A stretch of DNA of 64,000 bases from Panulirus ornatus (Eukaryota > Arthropoda > Malacostraca > Decapoda > Palinuridae): positions 44,586,235-44,650,234 of the forward strand of contig NC_092230.1 in assembly GCF_036320965.1 (NCBI RefSeq), read 5' to 3'. The notes beneath the pieces were generated by a model. The model saw nothing but the letters and a program-made list of their open reading frames with translations, did no database searches and had not been told where the DNA came from. This document shows positions 39,009 through 50,670 of this stretch, one piece after another. A program made the translations under genes and the position numbers. Position 1 is the first letter of the stretch; each line of letters begins with the position of its first letter.

Positions 39009-39010
<2 letters not shown>
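37962..39010 (-). mobile_element. RTE-like LINE, 5'-truncated, with intact C-terminal ORF and poly(A) tail
   Basis: The minus-strand ORF has its stop at 38172-38174 and is open for about 280 LINE codons up to the (TA)n tract. It encodes VLERGASMKSVGDERAWEVS, QLLFADDTALVADSCEKLQK (F-A-D-D catalytic box) and LRVNVNKSKVI, then VKCFRYLGVDLAADGTMEAE, VPTMLYGCEAW and VLKWFGHMERMSEERLTKRI, ending RVNWSDVVYRG. A 3' UTR follows, with the GCGCTACCTCGC-containing end and a 23-nt poly(A) (T on +) at 37962-37984. The endonuclease and first half of the reverse transcriptase are missing, so the copy cannot move alone. Lack of stops suggests a fairly recent insertion. Clade assignment (RTE versus another LINE) is by eye. 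Confidence 0.92.

Positions 39011-39087
<77 letters not shown>
39011..39087. repeat. (TA)n microsatellite at the LINE 5' break
   Basis: About 38 TA units directly abutting the truncated LINE ORF; read as Tyr-Ile codons in the overlapping open frame. Confidence 0.97.
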
Positions 39088-39090
<3 letters not shown>

Positions 39091-39694
39091 GCTTCTACCA
39101 TGGCGTTATCTTTCTTCTTATTTAAAGATGGGAATCATGACGAGAATGTTAGATACAGGGAGACGAGCTGGGGTGAAATTCAGTTATGTGGAAGGAATGC
39201 GCCGCGCGCGGTGGACGCAGGCGGTTAAGGCTGCCGCGCGCGGCCGCCAATGAGGGAGAGGAGGAGGGGTGTGTGGTGTGTGGCTGCTGCGGTTTGCGCG
39301 GGTAAAGGAGGGAGGGAGCGGGAGCCGCAGACCGCAACCACCTATACCTCCTCCTCCTCCTCCTCCTCTTCCCATCCCTCTTCCTACCACCGCCGCACAC
39401 CGGCACTTGTCTTGTACCACATCCACCACAGGCGAATCCCACCCCCCCTTACGTGAGAGCACACACACACACACACACACACAACACACACAACACACAC
39501 TAGGCTGTGTGTACATCACTGGCTTAACCGTCATGCCCATAGAGACTCTTAAGAGAATATTACTGACGTACATATCTCAGGATCGCTTTCTGCCCGTCCG
39601 ACCGCCACACATCACAACACTCGCTGATGCCTATCTATAACCCTTCCACAACCCCAGGTACAACACCTTTACAACCTAGAGACTTGGCCTTATA

Positions 39695-39697
<3 letters not shown>

Positions 39698-39730
<33 letters not shown>
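39698..39730. repeat. (GT)n microsatellite
   Basis: About 16 units. Confidence 0.95.
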
Positions 39731-40023
39731 AAACCCTTCGTCACATTCGGACCGCCGCTCAGCGCTGCGGTAAGGAGCAGGGCTACGTGCACACGTGGTC
39801 ATCGGGAGCCACAATGCGGTCCTCCCCCCCCCCCTCCCCTCCCACCTCCTCCAACTAAACAGCAAACCTAGAAAAATATATATAAAAAAAAAAAAATGGT
39901 CCAAACCGCGAAAAATGTCCACAGCCAAACCACGAAGAGTCGCGGAAACTCTACCGCAGTCCTCCTCCCCCTCCACTAACGGGCCTTCTCTCCCCCTCCT
40001 CCTCCTCCACCCTCCCTCCCTCA

Positions 40024-40025
<2 letters not shown>

Positions 40026-40071
<46 letters not shown>
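40026..40071. repeat. (CT)n microsatellite
   Basis: About 22 units. Confidence 0.96.
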
Positions 40072-40074
<3 letters not shown>

Positions 40075-40280
40075 ATTCGCCTCAACGACCACATCTGCGG
40101 TCGGCTCTTGCGGTCTGAGAACGACCCACACAAAACGAAATGATGTACAAAAAAAAAAAAAAAAAAAAAGAGGAGCGGGGAGGAGGGGGAAAAAAAAATA
40201 GCAAGAGGACGAGGAAGATAAACTATATTCGGGTTAGATATTTGTAATTGAATGGGTCATCCCCTCGACGCTACGAATAC

Positions 40281-40281
40281 A

Positions 40282-40323
<42 letters not shown>
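40281..40323. repeat. (CA)n microsatellite
   Basis: About 21 units. Confidence 0.96.
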
Positions 40324-40326
<3 letters not shown>

Positions 40327-40514
40327 CGACTTCATATTTGGACAATGATAAGCCCTGGAACAGCTTACGTTGGGGAGGGAAAAAAAAATTAATATAATCT
40401 GCATATGAACTGCAATGTAATCCTTGTAAGAGGAAAAGAGCCAGACTGGCTGCCGTGAAACAACACAGAATTACAGGAACGGTGGACTGAACTGGCTAAT
40501 GCTGTTCTAAGTCC

Positions 40515-41145
40515 TTGTGGTGGGTGGGTGGGTTGGTGTGGTAGGATGGTTGGAGTGGTGGCGGTGGTAGTAGGAAGGTGGTTGGTTGTGGTGGTGGTGG
40601 TGGTGTTGATGGTTGACTGGTAGTGTGGTAGGGTGGTTGGTTGGTGGGGAGGCAGTGTGGTAGGAGGGTTGGTGTGGTGGTGGTGGTGTTGATGGTTGCC
40701 TGGTAGTGTGGTTGGTTGGTGGGGAGGCAGTGTGGTGGTGGTGGTTGGCTGGTGTGATGGTAGTGAGGTAGGGTGGTTGGTTGGTGGGGAGGTGGTGTGG
40801 TTAGACGGTTAGTGTGGTAGGACGGTTAGTGTGGTGTTGTGGTTGGCTGGTTGGTTGGTTGCTAGGATGTTTCATGTGGTGGGATAATTGGTGCGATGGT
40901 GGTGGTGGTGGTAGTGTGGGAGGCTGACTGGCGTGGTGCTGTGGTATAATGGTCAAAATGGTGGAAGGGTGGATGGTGAGGTGGTAGGATGGTGTCCTGT
41001 GGTGGCAAAGGTGGGATGGCATGGTGAAATGGTGTGGTAGGATGGCTAGTCTGGTGGAGTGGCGTGGTACTGATGATCTGGTGGAACGGTGTGGTAGAGA
41101 AGAGTTTGGTGGTGAAATGTGGTAGGATGGTTGAGATGGATGCGG
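40515..41145. repeat. TGG/TGTGG-rich degenerate repeat
   Basis: Over 600 bp made mostly of GGT, GGTTGGT and GTGGTAGGATGGT variants, with no fixed period. The minus strand reads as His/Pro/Ser/Thr-rich frames, which are compositional. Confidence 0.9.
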
Positions 41146-41536
41146 TGATTTCGTGTGCCTGTGAGACGACGGCGTTTCCAAAATCCCCCAATATTTTGGG
41201 TTCTCCTTCCCTCTACGACAGCTATTACTTCCGTCCCTGCTCCACAGAACGGGCTGCTCATCCCCTCCCCTCGCAACCTGTCAATAGCTAGGCCCGGCAA
41301 CACTCGCTCGCCGAGCCAATGGTTACCGTGTGGCCGTTGGGAACCCGAGGTTGAGCCGTTGCGATATTATCTGTTTAACTCTCCCATCATCGATAAGCTC
41401 TGGGAATCCTTATCTCACGTCTTTTTATCTTTTTTTTCTTCAAAAGAGTGTGCGACCTGTCCATTTTATGCATAAACTGGAAACATTCCATTCCCAGAAA
41501 AAGACAACTTTGCTTTCGTCTCTCTCTCATGGTGAC

Positions 41537-41582
<46 letters not shown>

Positions 41583-42039
41583 CCTAGAGCCTCCTGACAT
41601 ACATGTACAATCCTGACCTTTGAACAAGACACCAAACACGAGTCTTACCTGCAGCCACGTCTAAACAGGTCGTCACGTTTAGGGTCGTTCCCTCAGGTCG
41701 TCCTCAACAGCCGGTGGTACTTGGTCGTCTCCACCCCCACTTCGGATTACAGCCGGAGTATTGTCTTCTCGAGTCGTACTCGAACATCAGTCTCCGTGGC
41801 CTCCCACCTGAGGCATCTCCTCGAATATCGCGTCTCCAAGCGTCCTCCTTCAGGCAGTTTGCCTCTCCTGTAGTTGGCTGCTGAAGGTGCAGGAGGTTAG
41901 GAGACGTGGGTGACCCATCTGCCACGGACCAGCTGTCTCGTCACTCACCTACGAAGAGCAGGAGGAGTAAAGTCAGGCACAGAACAGAAGTGATATGATT
42001 TTTTTGTTTTGAGACTTCATTTGTCTTCGTATGTAGAGA
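41146..42039. other. Unique DNA, no gene seen
   Basis: Includes (GT)n at 41539-41577. No protein similarity recognised on either strand. Confidence 0.45.
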
Positions 42040-42375
42040 CAAAGCATTTCTGTAATACCTTAATTTGTTTTATGTATTCAAAATAATTAATTTCCTAACT
42101 TTACAAGGACAAAACCTTACTTATTCTCTATTCAAAAGACTTATTTCCTAACTTTACAAACACAAAACCTTACTTATTTTATCTCAATACTAAACTAGCT
42201 TTACAATGACAAAACCTTAGTTGTTTTACTTATCTAAATACTAAACTAGCTTTACAAAGACAAAACCTTAGTTGTTTTACTTATCTAAATACTAAACTAG
42301 CTTTACAAAAGACAAAACCTTAGTTATTTCATATCTTCTCACTTTACAAAAACAAAACCTTACATATCTGTAACT
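42040..42375. repeat. ~45-60-bp AT-rich tandem repeat (~6 copies)
   Basis: Units share CTTTACAAAGACAAAACCTT followed by AGTTGTTTTACTTATC. The first and last copies are degenerate. Confidence 0.88.
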
Positions 42376-42682
42376 TTAAAAAAAAAATATTCTATTGTCT
42401 AACTTAAAGACGAAACACTTCTGTGACCATCGAGGTCTCGTAAAGCAAAATCCAAAAAAATATAAAGTCAAGTGGATAACAAGAATTTGCATGCCTATCT
42501 GAACTTCCTCGCTGCTCTCTCTCTCTCTCTCTCTCTTGGTCTCCCTGCCCCCCTCACTCAACCCTCCTCCTCCACTCTTTGCGGGCGGGACTCTCCTCCT
42601 CAACCCAGCCTTCTTCCAGCCCCTTCCTCACTGGCTGATGATATACTGCCTTATTTCAGAAGGTAAATATAAAAATACATAG

Positions 42683-42685
<3 letters not shown>

Positions 42686-42742
<57 letters not shown>
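42686..42742. repeat. (TA)n microsatellite
   Basis: About 28 units; lies directly upstream of the first copy of the direct repeat at 42742. Confidence 0.96.
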
Positions 42743-42746
<4 letters not shown>

Positions 42747-42798
42747 GACTTCTACATCACGTACTGCCAAAGCAATTATAAATTCAAAAGTCAAATAC

Positions 42799-42849
<51 letters not shown>

Positions 42850-42850
42850 T

Positions 42851-42927
<77 letters not shown>

Positions 42928-43090
42928 GTAGATCGATAGATAGACAGATATAGATATAGATCAATAACTCGTGTAAATCTGTAACCTCATACAGAACCCG
43001 TCACGATCCCTGTCTGTTACGTGAAGGTGACTTCTACATCACGTACTGCCAAAGCAATTATAAATTCAAAAGTAAAATACGAATATACAT
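42742..43090. repeat. ~65-bp direct repeat flanking compound (TA)n-(GA)n
   Basis: AAGGTGACTTCTACATCACG begins at 42742 and again at 43024. Both copies run through CAAAGCAATTATAAATTC to GAATATA with one mismatch. Between them lie (TA)n 42801-42842, (GA)n 42855-42924 and about 100 bp of unique DNA. This is a local duplication. Confidence 0.93.
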
Positions 43091-43970
43091 ATATAAAAAA
43101 ATGGGTCCTAAATCATCGTTCTAGAAATTACGAAGCATCATGAATCAAAATCCTGAATTCCATCTAATGCTCTTTTATTATTATTTTTTTTTTTCGGAAA
43201 TACCAAAAATCTTTAGAGGAGGAGGAGGAGGTAAAGGGAGGGAGGGAGGAAGGGCGTGTGTAAGACCTGAAGATGAGGCCTCTATCAGGCCAGACCTCCC
43301 TCCTCCCTCTCGCTCGCTCCTCATAAAAAAAAAAAGACATATTGCCTTTCCATCTTATTCTTCTCCCCTCTTCTTCTTCTTCTTCCTCCTCCTCCTCTTC
43401 TTCCTCCTCCTCCTCTTCCTCTGTTTTTACAACCGATAACGGAAGTATCCCACAACCACTCGATAACCAACCAGCCAGCCAGCCAGCCCGCACCACCACC
43501 ACGCCAACTCCATCACGTCTCTCCAAGGATAATAATAACAAACATTTACAGAAAAAAAAAAAGGGAGGGAGGAGGGAAGTGTGATACTCGAAGAACGAAA
43601 ATGGAGCATGGGAGGAGGAGGAGGAGGGAATAAATAAATATATATAGATATGTATTTCTTTTACCGGGATATTTGTTGATGGCTGAAAGGAATGTGTAGA
43701 GAGATACAAGGGTGGGCGAAATCAGAGCCACAAAAACCCTCCTAAGTGGCACAAAAAAAAGAAGAAAAAAAAAACCAGACGAAGTCTTCAGACAGAGGCA
43801 CACACACACACGCAAAAAAAAACACCTTCAACCCCAGACTTAAAACCGCAGGAACCGCAGACCGCAGCCACCCACCGCTAAGGGTCGGCTGAACAGGAAT
43901 GGTAAGGGGGTGAGGGAGTGTGTGTGGGGAGGGGACTCGGTCGGTGGTGGGAGACTGGGCCGGTAAACGG

Positions 43971-43972
<2 letters not shown>
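43091..43972. other. Unique and low-complexity DNA, no gene seen
   Basis: A CTT/CCT-rich run at 43360-43430 gives a polyglutamate-like frame on the minus strand. A-runs occur near 43552 and 43752. Confidence 0.5.
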
Positions 43973-44036
<64 letters not shown>

Positions 44037-44046
44037 GAGAGAGAGT
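43973..44046. repeat. (GA)n microsatellite
   Basis: About 36 units with one CA change. Confidence 0.97.
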
Positions 44047-44228
44047 CGTCGACATATAAGACCGAAGCTACACATAAGGCACACATGCTGAAGCTAAACC
44101 CTACACGAGAGAAAACGGAAAAGAAAAAGACGAGCCAATCTTGGGGAGAATGGGGGTGGGGTGGTGTTGTGGGAGTCGATATGGTGGATTGGTGCGTTAT
44201 CCCGGGGGGGGGGGGGGGAGAGAACCAG

Positions 44229-44230
<2 letters not shown>

Positions 44231-44284
<54 letters not shown>
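44231..44284. repeat. (TA)n microsatellite
   Basis: About 27 units, a few bases after a 17-nt G-run. Confidence 0.97.
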
Positions 44285-44287
<3 letters not shown>

Positions 44288-44929
44288 GTGGGAGATAACG
44301 CTGGCCAACACAATGGTCGTCCACATCGTCTGGGGCACAGTACTGGCCGGACCCTGGCATAAACACTGTAATCAGTCCAATCCAGCGGCGGGAAATTTCA
44401 GGCCACGGTCTGGCCTGCGGACACACACACACACACACACAACGCTGCCCTGCCGGCGCGCGCACACACAACCCTCCCCTCTCCCCGATCCTGCTGCCAC
44501 GCTGGGGAAAACCTATCGTACTCAGTAATGTATGGGGACAGGTGTTCGACGACCTGGTCCCAGGTCTTCTGCCAGTCATGCCATTGATGCCATACGTTGA
44601 GACGACCTAATGCCATGTATCCGGAGACCCTGTACGATAGTTTCCTACGGATATCGGATGCCTGACGTATGCAAACGTCGCTGCCAGACGTAAGATAAGC
44701 CTGGGCAAGATATCTGACGAGCTATATACTCGCCAGCGCGACTGTACAACTGTACTTGTGAGTACGACCCCTGAGTACGACGCTAAGACTCTTGGGCACG
44801 CACGGACGTACGACCTTTGGCTTATGACGGCTTGGTCATTTTCACGTGACCTGAAGGTGATGACGTCGCAATGAAGGGGTCGTAAGGTCGTGTTCATGGG
44901 AGGGGGCCCGAGAGAAGTACGACTATGGG
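44285..44929. other. Unique DNA, no gene seen
   Basis: Contains (CA)n near 44421-44440. Many TACGAC/GTACGA motifs occur between 44700 and 44815, but no open frame of note. Confidence 0.45.
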
Positions 44930-45410
44930 CACGAGTGACCTCGACGCCGGTCCATGGTCTGCGACCATGGTCTCGCGTCTCCCTCTTCTCCTTGTTGTTT
45001 CCCTCCACTTCTGACACGTGTGCCCTTTCTGTGAACCTCTCCTCACTCATCCTCTCCACGTGTTCAATCTCTCTTCCCTCCATCGTTTCTTGCCCGAGCA
45101 ACCTTCCTCACGATGCTCTCACAAACATGCCACTTCCGACGCGTTCACCCTCTTCCGTGCTTTCTCAGCGACGTAAAGCCCACGCCTCGTATCCACACAC
45201 AATCCGTCGGGATTGCTATACCATCGAATATGTCCATCTTTGCCCCTGATCGAGGATGATCTCTCCCTCTTTCCACACAAACACCCCTCTCAGTGCGCCC
45301 AGAACTTTCGCCCCCTCACCCACCCTATGGCTCACTTCGACGACTCCAGCAGTTTCACTCTCTGCACTCTCCAGTCTAAGGAACCTAAACCATCCAACTT
45401 CTTCGAAGGC
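44930..45410 (-). mobile_element. RTE-like LINE remnant, C-terminal fragment
   Basis: The minus strand, from 45350 downward, gives VSHRVGEGAKVLGALRGVFV and, near 45060-44990, VERMSEERFTERAHVSEVEG. Both match the intact copy at 37962-39010. Frameshifted and internally decayed. Confidence 0.87.
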
Positions 45411-45419
45411 CTGGATGTT

Positions 45420-45720
45420 GTATAGATGAAGCAGCAGCAGTAGAAGCAGCCACTTTAGCAACAGCAGTGTGGCGAGAACATGAGTAGCAACTATGACAAA
45501 AACAGCTGTGGAGGGAACAGCAACTGAAGTCGCCTCAGCAGCAGCTGCAGGAACAACATAATGGAGACAATAAATCCACTCCTCTTGCAACATAAAAGTA
45601 GCAGTAGCAGCAACACCTGCACGATAAGTAGCGCAGGAAAGTAGCAGGAACAAAAAAATAGTGGCAAAAGTAGCAGTAGTAAGAAAAAGCAACAGAAAAA
45701 GTAGCAACAGTAACACAAAG
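45420..45720. repeat. CAG/CAA/GTA-rich trinucleotide region
   Basis: Imperfect AGCAGCAGCAGTAGAAGCAG-type sequence over 300 bp. The minus strand reads as leucine/phenylalanine-rich frames. Interrupted too often to be a simple microsatellite. Confidence 0.8.
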
Positions 45721-46051
45721 TATACAATGGCAACACCCCGTTGCCCCTGAGCACTGGTCTGGACACGGGTAACATGGTGGAAAAAGGAAAAAAAAAAAAC
45801 GGGCCTCGCTAATGACCTTAAAAAACACTAAATAAATAAATGATAATAAAAAATTGGAATGATGATGTAAACAGAAATACGTAATTAACTGCGATAACAT
45901 CACAATTTACCGCACTGTGAAATATGCATATCGGGGAAATTATGCACTCGTGTTTATACACCTCATTTATTCATTAGCTGCGTGTAAAATATATATTTCA
46001 TTAATTCTCCCAAATGTATTACGATTTGTAGTAATGATTTTTCACCCACGA

Positions 46052-46088
<37 letters not shown>

Positions 46089-46124
46089 ACACACACACAC
46101 ACACACATTATATAATGTAAATCT
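45721..46124. other. AT-rich DNA with (CA)n, no gene seen
   Basis: A (CA)n tract at 46053-46107 is followed by TATATAATG and then the LINE 3' end. Confidence 0.55.
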
Positions 46125-46817
46125 ATACTTGTTCGTCGTTTCCAGCGTCAGCGAGGTAGCGCCATGAAACTGACGAAGGCCACATCCGCTTGCATCCGTT
46201 CTCTAGCTGCCATATGTAATATACCAAAACAACAGCTCCCTATCCACACATCCAGGCCTCACAGATCTACATAGCTTGTCCCCGCTGCTCCACTTCACTC
46301 CACTGACAGTAAGTCCAACCCCATACATCACATCGTTCCTGTTCACTCGTGCACGCCTCTCACCCTCCTGCATGCTCAGGCACTATATGATTTCATCGCC
46401 AATATGGTTTCCCCATTCTCCTTGTCTCTTCCGCTTCTGACACATATATCCTCTTTTGTCCACTTTTCCTCACTTTCTCTCCATATGTCCAGACCACTTC
46501 AGCACATCCTCTTTACCTCTCTCAACCACACTATGCATTAACACACCCCTTTCCTACCCTTTCATTACTTACTCGTTCAAACCACCTCACACCACATACT
46601 GTCCTCAAACATTTCATTTCCAACACATCCACCCCTCCTTCGCATACCCTCATCCACAGCCCATGCCTCTTATCCATATAACACTGTTGGGACTACTATA
46701 CCTTCAAACATACTCATTTCACCATCCCAGAAGACGACTTCTCTTTCCACACATCGTTCAAGGCACCCAGAATCTTCGCCCCCTCACCTACCCTATGACT
46801 CACTTTCGCTTCTATGG

Positions 46818-46819
<2 letters not shown>
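46125..46819 (-). mobile_element. RTE-like LINE remnant with conserved 3' end
   Basis: At 46135-46180 the conserved 3' UTR end of the family appears (GCGAGGTAGCGC core, shared with 37985-38040). Up to 46815 the minus strand has decayed coding sequence, for example TIEAKVSHRVGEGAKILGAL near 46810-46750. The 5' break is exactly at a (TA)n tract. Several stops and shifts. Confidence 0.88.

Positions 46820-46887
<68 letters not shown>
46820..46887. repeat. (TA)n microsatellite at the LINE 5' break
   Basis: About 34 TA units abutting the truncated LINE. Confidence 0.97.
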
Positions 46888-46889
<2 letters not shown>

Positions 46890-47122
46890 ATATCAATATT
46901 ACACCTTTACATTTACTAATCACATTGATAAATAAAATTATACAAGGCAATAATATCCCACAAGAAGAAAAAAAAAGAATCCTAAATTATACCATGAATC
47001 ACACAAATCGGATTCAAATTAACATTGAGCAAACACACAAGAACAAAGCAGATGCCGACATTCCGAGCTGCTAATATGGCGGTGTAAAAACACACACACG
47101 CATAAATCAGAAGTCGTTGTAA

Positions 47123-47127
<5 letters not shown>

Positions 47128-47185
<58 letters not shown>

Positions 47186-47299
47186 CCATGGCTAAATAGG
47201 GAAATGTGCAAAAATGTCAACTGAGCACCTAGGCTTCTCATCCATTTTAGTTTGTCTGATTTTAAAATCTTTTTTCCTCTTGGTGCACTGATCTTGGGT

Positions 47300-47343
<44 letters not shown>
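47128..47343. repeat. (GA)n and (CT)n pair in inverted orientation
   Basis: (GA)n 47128-47179 and (CT)n 47300-47343 are separated by 120 bp. The two can pair as a long stem. Both ends are simple repeats, so pairing may be incidental. Confidence 0.93.
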
Positions 47344-47348
<5 letters not shown>

Positions 47349-47661
47349 TGAAGGATAGTGACGAATGGCTTTAGGGTAAGGGTAGGATCTATGATTAACC
47401 TTTACGTTGCAACTGGAGCATCCAAGTGTACTCAAGTAGTAAACCCAGAGAGAAGCTGAGGTAGTGGGCATCCAGAGCGCGAATGGAGTCATGCAAGGCA
47501 AGCTGCTGAGACTCGCACACTTGTGACTACGTCTGTTACTGGGAGTTCGGACAGGCTCGTTAAATAACCTCTCATACCAGAGGAATCGACATTTCCCTGC
47601 CATTGAAAGTAGCGCAGACTTAGAATGCAGGAGTCTTTGAAAAAGGCCCCGAGTTAATTGC
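47344..47661. other. Unique DNA, no gene seen
   Basis: No recognisable protein or RNA signal. Confidence 0.45.
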
Positions 47662-47814
<153 letters not shown>

Positions 47815-47859
47815 TACAAAGAACCAAAGGAATCAAAAGAATGATCACGAAATGTGTCA

Positions 47860-48210
47860 TCGTATGGAAGAAGTAATTCATGGAACTAAAAAAAAATGTA
47901 TATCTATAATCAACGGTCGTGATAACAAAGAGACTGAAGGGAATTCCGAGGAGGAAAACAGCCCGAGGAAAGAAGAGGCATCCAGTGGGAAGTGTCAGGC
48001 AGGGGAAGGGGAGTCCACAAGGGATCTGCTTAGGAGGTCCCAGAGACAGATGGCAAAAGGAAATGCCCATAAGAGAGTGACCAGACACAGTCGAAAAGAC
48101 AGGACAGGAAACAGGTGCAAAGTCTGGGGACGACGAGGAGAATTTATGGTCCAGAACTGATTTCTGGCCACAATCAAACAAGAAGTGACACAGTAAATCA
48201 TAAGCGGAGC

Positions 48211-48283
<73 letters not shown>

Positions 48284-49440
48284 ATGTGTACTGGAAGAGA
48301 CGGGACAATCAGTGAATTACATGCGATGTTTGATATCAGAATCTAGGATCGGTGTTTTGTGGTGAAGATGAGGATTTTTGGAAACCTACACGAGACGTGG
48401 AAGTTGACGAAGCAACGCTGTAAGACTTTCGCCGACGAGTGGGCAACACCGGAAGTAAGAATGCTGGTGAAAGGAGCGGTAGATAGACGTAAATAACAGA
48501 TGATTTCTGGAATGTGGGGGGAGGAAGCCATCATATTCCAGAACCATGAGGAAAAGAAGAGAGGGGAGGGGGAGGAAGACGTATTGACATGTCAGGTGCA
48601 ACAATTTCTGGGACAAAAGAAAGAGAACTGGGAGGTACAAATGAAGACATATGGGGTCGACCAGTAATGATTACTGTCACGTGTGGAGATATGTTGGCAG
48701 GAGGTACTGAAACACGTTAATAAACCTGTGTGCAAAGGAGGAATTCAGAGAGTACTTACCAGAGGTGACAGATCGAGGAAGCACAAAAAAAGACATGGAG
48801 TCAAAAGGCCGAAAAAAAACTGGAGACATTAAAAGAGGCTGGAGGGCAGAACAGCCCAGCCACTTCTTAAGAATGGTCAACAGTGTTGAGTGATGCGCAA
48901 GTCAGACTGAATATAACAATGTTTACGTCTGTGGATGGACTGATAATACATGGAAAAGCGCTCGAGTTGAAGGACCGAATTAGGGAAAAAAATTGACCTA
49001 GTTCGAGTAGAGGAGACGGGACAAGTAATTACTAGAGAGATAAGATCTCACCCAATCCTTACACAGGCATACGTGATAACAAGGAGGGAAAGGAAAGAAA
49101 ATGGAAGGGGATTTGCCAACTTGATAAAAAGGACTTTAAGTCTTAGGAAAATACTGACTGAACGGCCTATTCAAAAAGTAATGAGATCAACTGTGGGAAA
49201 GAACTCTATAAAGAGGATGTGACAATTTATAATCCTCCAAAGCGTTTTAATCAACCACAACAAATGAACAAAGATCAAGGACAGAAAACAAAAATGAGGA
49301 AGGTACATGAAAGTGAAACATCAAAGCTAGAAAAAAAAATCAGGAAGGTACATAAATGTGAAAAACACATATTTATCAGATGTGGTCAACTCCTAATAAT
49401 GGGAGTGCTTGAATTATATATTCAAAATAAAAAATGACTG
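47860..49440 (+). mobile_element. Possible 5' part of a LINE (endonuclease-like), decayed
   Basis: Near 48910-49000 a + frame reads NITMFTSVDGLIIHGKALEL then KDRIREKN, like the opening of an APE-type LINE endonuclease (N-x-D-G-L...L...I). Frameshifted pieces follow, with a KERKWKGICQL-type stretch and IYNPPKRFNQPQQ (like the Y-x-P-P loop) near 49227. Upstream, 47850-48160 is a charged frame rich in Glu, Lys and Arg that might be an ORF1 remnant. (GA)n at 48211-48280 interrupts it. The call rests on weak pattern matching. Confidence 0.4.
48211..48280. repeat. (GA)n microsatellite
   Basis: About 34 units. Confidence 0.97.
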
Positions 49441-49679
49441 GGAGAATTTCGATTCTTATGGAGACAAGGGGTCATTAGGAAGCATAAGGAAGACTTACCT
49501 CGTATTACAATGCCAAGGACCACGACAGAATCAGAGAGAGGCAATACATCTCCATGACAACATCTTGTCTTGACCCACTGTGACATGGTCCTTGGGGTTG
49601 TTATAAACGATAATCCAACAACCCAGATGTGCGAAATCGTCTGTTACAACTTCAGATGTATACCACCATTAACGGCACC

Positions 49680-50670
49680 CCAGATGTATGATAATCACTA
49701 ACAACGAAACTACAACCCAGAGGCATGACATCACCATCAACAAAACTACAACCCAGAGGCATGATGTCACCGACAACAATCCAGATGTCTGACATCACCA
49801 ACAACAAAACTACAACCCAGAGGCATGACATCATCAAAAATACAACCCAGAGGCATGACATCACCAACAATACAACTCAGAAGCATGACATCACCATCAA
49901 CAAAACTACAACCCAGACGCATGACATCACCTACAACCCAGACGCATGACATCATCTACAACCCAGACGCATGACATCACCTACAACCCAGACGCATGAC
50001 ATCATCTACAACCCAGACGCATGACATCATCTACAACCCAGACGCATGACATCACCTACAACCCAGACGCATGACATCACCTACAACCCAGACGCATGAC
50101 ATCACCTACAACCCAGACGCATGACATCACCTACAACCCAGACGCATGACATCATCTACAACCTAGACGCATGACATCATCTACAACCCAGACGCATGAC
50201 ATCATCTACAACCCAGACGCATGACATCATCTACAACCCAGACGCATGACATCACCTACAACCCAGACGCATGACATCATCTACAACCCAGAAGCATCAT
50301 GACATAACCTACAACCCAGACGCATGACATCACCTACAACCCAGACGCATGACATCATCTACAACCCAGAAGCATCATGACATCACCTACAACCCAGACG
50401 CATGACATCATCTACAACCCAGACGCATGACATCACCTACAACCCACACGCATGACATCACCTACAACCCAGACGCATGACATCATCTACAACCCAGACG
50501 CATGATATCACCTACAACCCAGACGCATGACATCATCTACAACCCAGACGCATGACATCTACAACCCAGACGCATGACATCATCTACAACCCAGACGCAT
50601 GACATCACCTACAACCCAGACGCATGACATCATCTACAACCCAGACGCATGACATCATCTACAACCCAGA
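49680..50670. repeat. 25-bp minisatellite (~30 regular copies plus degenerate edge)
   Basis: The unit is CATGACATCAYCTACAACCC then AGACG. 49680-49915 is degenerate and includes AACAAAACTACAACCCAGAG variants. 49915-50670 is almost perfect, with three 3-bp insertions (AGCATCATGACAT) and one shortened unit. Confidence 0.97.

Larger units (their letters stand above)
39088..40500. other. Unique and microsatellite DNA, no gene seen
   Basis: Has a CpG-dense patch at 39195-39250 (GCGCCGCGCGCGG and its near mirror GCCGCGCGCGGCCGCC) and CTC-rich runs. Also present are (CA)n 39458-39500, (GT)n 39698-39730, (CT)n 40026-40071, poly-A 40150-40169 and (CA)n 40281-40323. Confidence 0.6.

Noticed and set aside
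43164..43709. Minus frame with a long glutamate run
   Set aside because: Encoded by a CTT/CCT-rich low-complexity tract; no conserved sequence on either side.
49680..50670. CRISPR-like regular repeats
   Set aside because: The 25-bp units are directly adjacent with no unique spacers; the same holds for the other arrays. The genome is eukaryotic.
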